Below are positions 14,203 to 15,178 of a stretch of 15,178 nucleotides of DNA, piece by piece. The stretch is from CAJQND01 sp051010055 (GTDB taxonomy: Bacteria; Pseudomonadota; Alphaproteobacteria; Rhizobiales; CAJQND01), in assembly GCA_051010055.1 (NCBI GenBank), contig JBPCVY010000183.1, positions 1 to 15,178 on the forward strand. Reading direction: 5' to 3'. Both the position numbers and the translations under genes were made by a program. A model generated the notes under the pieces. The model saw nothing but the letters and a program-made list of their open reading frames with translations, searched no databases and was not told the DNA's origin. Numbering within the stretch: position 1 is the first letter of the stretch; the number at the start of each line of letters is the position of its first letter.

Positions 14203-15178
14203 ATGGCCTCCTCAATCAAAAATCCCCAATCATGCACTGATGCGGAGAGCGCTATCGGTGGTAAGGCACTGCGCCGGGAAGATGCAAAACTGGTGACGGG
14301 CCAGGGCCAATTCACCGGCGATGTGTCGCTTGAAGATGCTCTTTGGGTCACCTTTGCCCGCAGCACAGTGGCCAAGGGGAAAATAAGCTCCATTTCAGTA
14401 GAGGATGCCAAGGAGGTACCGGGCATTGAGGCTGTGTTTACGGGAGATGATGTTGCCGCACTGGGCCATCTGTTCGTTGCCCCTGTTCTTGAGCAACACG
14501 CAAATCCGCCATTTCCAGTGCTCGCAGCGTCCAATGTAGAAGCCGTTGGCCAACCAATTGCCGGCATTGTATCCACCAGCCGTGCAGCCGGCCTGGATGC
14601 TGCTGAGCTGATAGACATCGAGATTGAAGAAGAAGAGGCAGTTCTGTTTGATGGAGCTGCCAGTTCAGATGAAGCTTTCGGCCAGACATGGCGTAAAGGC
14701 GATGTGGAAAGTGCATTTGCCGGGGCAGCTCACATCGCTGAGGTTTCAATTCACCATCCGCGCCTCGCGCCATCTTCCCTTGAGCCGCGCTCGATTGCGG
14801 TGAAATATGATGCAGCTTCCGAACAGCTCACCGTCTGGCTTTCAACCCAAACACCTCACCGAGCGCGAACAGAACTGGCAAAAATCACCGGTATCGCGCC
14901 AGACGCCATCCATGTCATCGCGCCTGATGTGGGCGGGGCATTCGGGCTAAAAGCATCCCTTTACCCGGAGGAAGTTTTTACCGTGTGGGCGGCCCATCGC
15001 CTCAAGCGCTCACTGCGCTGGACGGCAAGCCGCAGCGAGGAATTGCTATCGGCAACCCATGGCCGCGGCGCACGAACCACCGCAAAACTTGCCCTTGATG
15101 CATCGGGCCGGTTTATCGGGCTGAAGGCAGAGGTGAAATTTCCGCTCGGCCACTGGCTTTCCACCAGCGCGGGCATAC
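14203..15178 (+). CDS. Molybdenum hydroxylase large subunit (xanthine dehydrogenase/CO dehydrogenase family), C-terminal part beyond window
   Basis: The frame is open from an ATG at 14203 to the right edge (325 codons), under half of the usual 750-800 residues. The N-terminus IGGKALRREDAKLVTGQGQF is the standard start of Mo-pterin subunits. SSLEPRSIAV near 206-215 matches the EPR segment, VGGAFGLK around 243-250 followed by SLYPEE is the Mo-cofactor loop, and RSEELLSATHGRG lies near 280-292. Family members hydroxylate aldehydes, purines or N-heteroaromatic rings using water as the oxygen source, with electrons leaving through FeS and FAD subunits, which should lie to the right. Catalytic Glu near the C-terminus is outside the window. 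No clear ribosome site precedes the ATG. It diverges from the catabolic operon, which supports a shared pathway. Confidence 0.92.
   Translation, partial: MASSIKNPQSCTDAESAIGGKALRREDAKLVTGQGQFTGDVSLEDALWVTFARSTVAKGKISSISVEDAKEVPGIEAVFTGDDVAALGHLFVAPVLEQHANPPFPVLAASNVEAVGQPIAGIVSTSRAAGLDAAELIDIEIEEEEAVLFDGAASSDEAFGQTWRKGDVESAFAGAAHIAEVSIHHPRLAPSSLEPRSIAVKYDAASEQLTVWLSTQTPHRARTELAKITGIAPDAIHVIAPDVGGAFGLKASLYPEEVFTVWAAHRLKRSLRWTASRSEELLSATHGRGARTTAKLALDASGRFIGLKAEVKFPLGHWLSTSAGI

Overview
The window looks like part of an alphaproteobacterial chromosome. This is inferred from moderate-to-high GC, tightly packed operons, an LIV-type ABC transporter joined to an aromatic-catabolism operon, and the style of the predicted proteins. 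No rRNA, tRNA or ribosomal marker is present, so the placement is tentative. I see no insertion sequence, prophage, CRISPR array or integrase, and no non-coding stretch longer than about 140 bp.

Left part (1-4216). A zinc alcohol dehydrogenase, cut by the left edge, runs leftward from 1041. Diverging from it is a plus-strand row: an SDR dehydrogenase (1178-1942), an exported HAD-fold phosphatase (2054-3040) and a single-barrel MetE-like zinc methyltransferase (3095-4216). The SDR and alcohol dehydrogenase could oxidise or reduce alcohol, aldehyde or ketone intermediates.

Central and right part (4244-14100, minus strand). Ten genes read in one direction with short gaps or overlaps. In transcription order they are: an aspartate-dehydrogenase-like protein; 3-hydroxyanthranilate 3,4-dioxygenase (nbaC type, complete active site and complete four-Cys site); a PhzS-like flavin monooxygenase; a two-domain VOC protein with extradiol dioxygenase ligands; an MhpA-like flavin hydroxylase; and then a complete LIV-type ABC importer (binding protein, LivH, LivM, LivG, LivF). 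The operon therefore pairs two flavin monooxygenases with two unrelated ring-cleaving dioxygenases and its own uptake system. The simplest reading is import and breakdown of an amino-substituted or N-heteroaromatic acid, with 3-hydroxyanthranilate or an analogue as one intermediate. The substrate cannot be read from the sequence.

Right edge (14203-15178). Diverging from the operon is the N-terminal part of a molybdenum hydroxylase large subunit (xanthine dehydrogenase/CO dehydrogenase family), cut by the window end. Enzymes of this family often hydroxylate N-heteroaromatic rings, which fits the proposed theme. The 102-bp divergent region holds a candidate promoter and an inverted repeat that could be a shared operator. 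No transcription factor gene lies in the window.

Regulatory details worth keeping are a good sigma70-like promoter directly before the binding-protein gene, and a 10-bp GC-rich hairpin ending six bases before the livH start codon. Together they suggest that the transporter genes, and the binding protein above its permease, are expressed at their own levels.
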